A stretch of DNA of 64,000 bases from Bacillus sp. P14.5 (GTDB lineage: Bacteria; Bacillota; Bacilli; Bacillales; Bacillaceae_B): positions 89,761 to 153,760 of the forward strand of contig NZ_NIJF01000017.1 in NCBI RefSeq assembly GCF_003316765.1. The letters are read 5' to 3'. Both the position numbers and the translations under genes were made by a program. Positions 61,093-64,000 of the stretch are shown here, piece after piece. Positions within the stretch are counted from its first letter, which is position 1; each line of letters starts with the position of its first letter. The notes beneath the pieces were generated by a model that made no database searches, was not told the origin of the DNA, and worked only from the letters and a program-made list of their open reading frames with translations.

Positions 61093-62259
61093 ATGTTAAA
61101 AAACCTTTAAATTCAGGATCTATCCAAATCACGAACAGATTGAATTAATCAATAAAACGTTCGGTTGTTGCCGGTTCATCTACAACTATTTTGTTGGGAA
61201 ACAAAAGAAGAAAGACGCTTATTGGTCTATCGTAAATGAAATGGTACAGAATGGGCAGCTTTCACAGAACAATTGGAAAGGTGAATTTTTCAACAAGAAC
61301 CAATCCATCAAAGCTGTTCGAGAGCTCAAGAAGACCTATTCATTCTTGAAAGAAGTCGATAGTATTGCCCTTCAGAAATCAGTTGAAATCGTTCATGATT
61401 CCTACTCACGGTATTACAAGAAACAAAATCGTTTACCTCGCTTCAAATCGAAGAAGAACCCCGTTCAATCCTATACCACAAAGTTTGTGAACGGGAATAT
61501 ACAAGTGAAAGATAAACACATCAAATTGCCAAAACTCGGCCTGGTTCGCTTTGCCAAGAGTCGAGAGGTGGAAGGCCGAATAATGAACGCCACCATTAGA
61601 CGAAACCCTTCAGGTAAGTTCTTCGTTTCGATTATGGCTGAATCAGAAGTTCAACACTATAAGAAAACCGGCACCTCTGTCGGAATCGACGTAGGATTGA
61701 AGGATTTCGCTACTCTTTCAGATGGCACAACCCACAAAAACCCCCGCTTTTTCCGTACACTAGAAAAGAAAATAATTAATGCCCAACGCATTCTTTCAAG
61801 GAGGCAATTGGGTTCTTCGAATTGGACTAAACAAAAAAGAAAGTTGCCCGGCTGCACGAAAAAATCGCTAATGCAAGAAAAGATATGTTGGACAAAATCT
61901 CTACCGAAATAGTCAAAAACCACGACATTATCGGCATTGAAGATTTGTCCGTCGAAAAAATGTTAAAAAACAAAGATCTTTCAAAACGAATCAGCGAAGT
62001 AAGCTGGGCCCAATTCAGGTCTATGTTGGAATACAAATCATTATGGTACGGCAAACAGGTGATAGCCGCAGCGAAAAATTTCCCTTCCAGCCAGCTATGT
62101 TCTGTATGTTATCATAAGTATAAAGCCGTTAAAGATCGTGTGTTGCGTGAATGGACCTGCCCAAACTGTAAAAGCAACCATCAAAGGGATCTTAACGCAA
62201 GTATAAATCTTCGCAATGAAGCATTGCGATTAACCGCAGGGACTGCGGAGATAGCCTAA
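61093..62259 (+). pseudogene. TnpB RNA-guided nuclease gene with two frame disruptions
   Basis: Apart from frame breaks the TnpB protein is complete: FRIYPNHEQIELINKTFGCCRFIYNYF, the RuvC-I Asp in GIDVGLKDFATLS, the Glu in GIEDLSVEKML, a zinc finger CSVC...CPNC and the final Asp in RDLNASINL. Break one is at the A6 run just after the ATG at 61093; break two is at another A6 run near 61833, where one additional A restores KQKKKVARLHEKIA. Without repair the main frame (61241-61912) lacks the nuclease C-terminus. Confidence 0.88.
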
Positions 62260-62345
62260 TTAAAAACGAATCGATAGGTTTGTGTTCTTAGGAATCCCCC
62301 ACTTCAAGCGACCTGTAAGGGCGGTAAGTGGTGGGTAGTTCAAGT
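62180..62345 (+). ncRNA. Candidate omega (reRNA) guide RNA region of the TnpB element
   Basis: In IS200/IS605 elements the guide scaffold overlaps the 3' end of tnpB and the right element end. Here the stem CCCCCACTT (about 62295-62303) pairs with AAGTGGTGGG (about 62326-62335) and the element then ends TAGTTCAAG. If expressed, the guide would begin at about 62346 with TAAAAGAGGGCTGC. Confidence 0.5.
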
Positions 62346-62361
62346 AAAAGAGGGCTGCAAA

Positions 62362-63429
62362 ATGAAAGAAATATACAGTGATATTATTCAATTCCGGGGA
62401 AGTCATTTTGATTTTGGCTATATGCAGGGAGAGCGGATCAAAGATTCTCACACTGTCATCAATCGTGAAAATCAGTGGAAAGTCCGTAAACCCCGTTTTT
62501 CGATAAAGACCGAGGAAGTGAAGCAGGCTGTCACGAGGTTTGCCCCTGGTGTCTGGGAGGAACTGCTCGGACTGCAGGAAGCACTGAAATGGCCAATGGA
62601 GCGGGTTTTGAAGGAGTTTGGAGGTTATCGGCTGGACTATGTGAAGTCAGGCTGCTCCATCTTGACCGGGGATAACTATCTGATCCGCAACTATGACTAC
62701 CATCCCAAGACCTATGAAGGCAGGTATACATTGTATCAGCCGACGGATGGTCAAGGTTATGCCATCATCGGTCCTAGCCAGCGTGTGACGGGCAGAATGG
62801 ATGGAATGAACGAGAAAGGGTTGTCCATCGGCTACAATTTCATGCACCGCAAGAATCCTGGTGAGGGATTCATTTGCTGTATGATCGGCCGCTTGATATT
62901 GGAAGCCTGCGGGGATGTTGAAGAAGCAGTGGCCATGCTGCGGGAAATTCCACACCGTCACTCTTTCAGTTACATTGTTCATGATTCAAGCAATGAAACC
63001 TTCATAGTGGAGACCTCTCCGCGCGGTGTACAGGTCCGCCAGAACAATGCCTGTACGAATCACTTTGAGATCATGCTGGAGGAAAACCGCAATCATCTCA
63101 TAGATTCGAAGCGGCGTCTGGACATCCTGCAGCAAAATAAGGGCAGCATCCGTGACGCTTCCGCCGCATTCAGGCTTCTCAATGACAGTGATAAAGGAGT
63201 TTTCTCGGATCTGTATGGCAGCTGGGCTGGAACAATTCATACATCTGCATATTTTCCCAAGGAGCTGAAAGCGTGGTTCGCGCTCGGAGGTGACCGTCAA
63301 CCTGTGAAGTTCGATTTTGCCAAATGGCTTGAGGGTGAAGATTTAGATGCAGATCGAATAACAGGAGAAGTGGATACCGATATCCCATTTGTCCACATGG
63401 ACAAGCAGGCTGATTGGAGCAGGAGATAG
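62362..63429 (+). CDS. C45-family acyltransferase/autoproteolytic hydrolase
   Basis: 355 residues of the Ntn-hydrolase fold related to acyl-CoA:6-aminopenicillanate acyltransferase. The likely nucleophile is Cys98 in KSGCSIL, which after self-cleavage becomes the new N-terminus; further blocks NYLIRNYDYHP and MNEKGLSIGYNF agree with the family. The physiological reaction in Bacillus is unknown. The ribosome site (AGAGGG) lies just outside the IS element, so the insertion has probably replaced the native promoter region. Confidence 0.85.
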   Translation: MKEIYSDIIQFRGSHFDFGYMQGERIKDSHTVINRENQWKVRKPRFSIKTEEVKQAVTRFAPGVWEELLGLQEALKWPMERVLKEFGGYRLDYVKSGCSILTGDNYLIRNYDYHPKTYEGRYTLYQPTDGQGYAIIGPSQRVTGRMDGMNEKGLSIGYNFMHRKNPGEGFICCMIGRLILEACGDVEEAVAMLREIPHRHSFSYIVHDSSNETFIVETSPRGVQVRQNNACTNHFEIMLEENRNHLIDSKRRLDILQQNKGSIRDASAAFRLLNDSDKGVFSDLYGSWAGTIHTSAYFPKELKAWFALGGDRQPVKFDFAKWLEGEDLDADRITGEVDTDIPFVHMDKQADWSRR

Positions 63430-63540
63430 GAAATTATATGATAAAGGAAAGGAGTGGCCGCCGGTGCCATTCCTTTTTTTGGCTCTCTTCGTAGAGATTG
63501 TGGTTGTTTCTAAAATTTTCGTACCATTAACTTTTTGACT

Positions 63541-64000
63541 CCAGGAATTAATGGTGCATTTCCTGGCTAATCATGCCATCATCTTCTGGTCTCCATAAGT
63601 TAATGGTACGTTTTCTGACTAATCATGCCATCATCTTCTTAGTTTCAGGAATTAATGGTGCATTTCCTGGCTAATCATGCCATCATCTTCTTAACTTCAG
63701 GAGTTAATGGTACGTTTTCTGACTAATCATGCCATTATCTTCTGGGCTCCATAAGTTAATGGTATGTTTCCTGGCTAATCATGCCATCATCTCCTAGGCT
63801 CCATAAGTTAATGGTGCATTTCCTGGCTAATCATGCCATCATCTTCTGGTCTCCATAAGTTAATGGTACGTACTCTGACTAATCATGCCATTATCTTCTG
63901 GGCTCCATAAGTTAATGGTACGTTTCTGGCTAATCATGCCATCATCTTCTAGTCTCAGGAGTTAATGGTACGTTTCCTGGCTAATCATGCCATCATCTTC
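63541..64000 (+). repeat. Tandem array, 52-bp period, nine or more units, running off the window (array 5)
   Basis: TAATGGT begins at 63549, 63601, 63653, 63705, 63757, 63809, 63861, 63913 and 63963: seven intervals of exactly 52 and one of 50. Two unit types alternate at first (GTGCATTTCCTGG and GTACGTTTTCTGA). All units hold CTAATCATGCCAT. The 63430-63540 stretch before it shows no gene. Confidence 0.93.

Larger units (their letters stand above)
60925..62345 (+). mobile_element. IS200/IS605-type element carrying only tnpB (IS1341-like; ends approximate)
   Basis: The left side has a hairpin-forming CTCCC...GGGGGAG stretch with CAAGCGTGTGAAGGGCATAGCCC, and the right side CCCCCACTT...AAGTGGTGGG closing at TTCAAG, both typical subterminal structures of this class. 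No tnpA is present, so the element is not autonomous. It is inserted about 16 bp before the start of the C45-family gene. Confidence 0.75.

Overview
The window looks like chromosomal DNA from a low-to-mid GC, endospore-former-type Firmicute of the Bacillaceae. The closest feel is the Mesobacillus/Cytobacillus/Bacillus group, but that placement is an inference from gene content. Supporting signs are Gram-positive ribosome binding sites, Fur, Zur and AhrC operators of the Bacillus type, a yfkAB-type radical SAM gene, DUF3951/DUF4003 proteins, CBO0543-family membrane proteins, and interspersed GC-rich repeats of the kind common in Bacillus genomes. No rRNA or tRNA gene was seen.

Layout. 1-2.5 kb: class I ribonucleotide reductase (alpha subunit cut by the window edge, then beta). 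2.7-7.9 kb: an iron block with a ferredoxin-NADP reductase diverging from an ABC importer (ATPase, lipoprotein, two permeases), with Fur-type boxes between. 8.6-11.3 kb: argG-argH behind a promoter overlapped by an ARG box; argH carries a frameshift. 11.3-16.4 kb: two DHA2 drug exporters flanking small zinc-ribbon proteins, a KGG stress protein and a nitroreductase. 16.8-21 kb: a large unknown membrane protein, a tandem-repeat array and a DUF4003-DUF3951 pair. 21.5-28.5 kb: histidine utilisation (unusual receiver/AraC regulator, hutU, hutI, hutG, YjiH permease). 28.5-31.8 kb: an IS110/IS1111-type element, composite repeats, a regulator remnant and a dead rpmE2 copy. 31.8-35.3 kb: SDR with a divergent LysR regulator, then a chemoreceptor. 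35.8-38 kb: a zinc-starvation block under two Zur boxes (rpmE2, an unknown gene, zinc-free rpsN, an FAD oxidoreductase). 38.3-41.7 kb: cyanophycinase and cyanophycin synthetase. 42-48.4 kb: DoxX, repeat arrays, adhB, CBO0543 and PAP2 membrane proteins, yfkAB. 49-52.4 kb: marR-MFS and catalase. 52.8-63.4 kb: an OppA lipoprotein, a nucleotidyltransferase, membrane proteins, MFS plus AraC/GyrI-like regulator, a VOC protein, an IS200/IS605-type tnpB element and a C45-type acyltransferase.

The most unusual content is non-coding. Four arrays have 52-54 bp periods and one has a 21 bp period, close to 5 and 2 turns of B-DNA. Three of the 52-54 bp arrays appear to be diverged members of one imperfect-hairpin family that share the core TAATCA. 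Separately, a short palindrome (GTGACAGTCAC followed by CCCCGA and GTCGAA) sits within 3 bp of a stop codon in six of its seven clear copies and supplies the stop in two.

Caution for any user: argH, katA, a CBO0543 gene, the 56.4-57.0 kb gene and tnpB are each broken in a way that restoring one A or T to a six-base homopolymer repairs (for argH a nearby AAA run is an equally good site). This looks more like homopolymer undercalling in the assembly than biology. The MFS gene at 49.4 kb instead carries an in-frame TGA that is not at a homopolymer.
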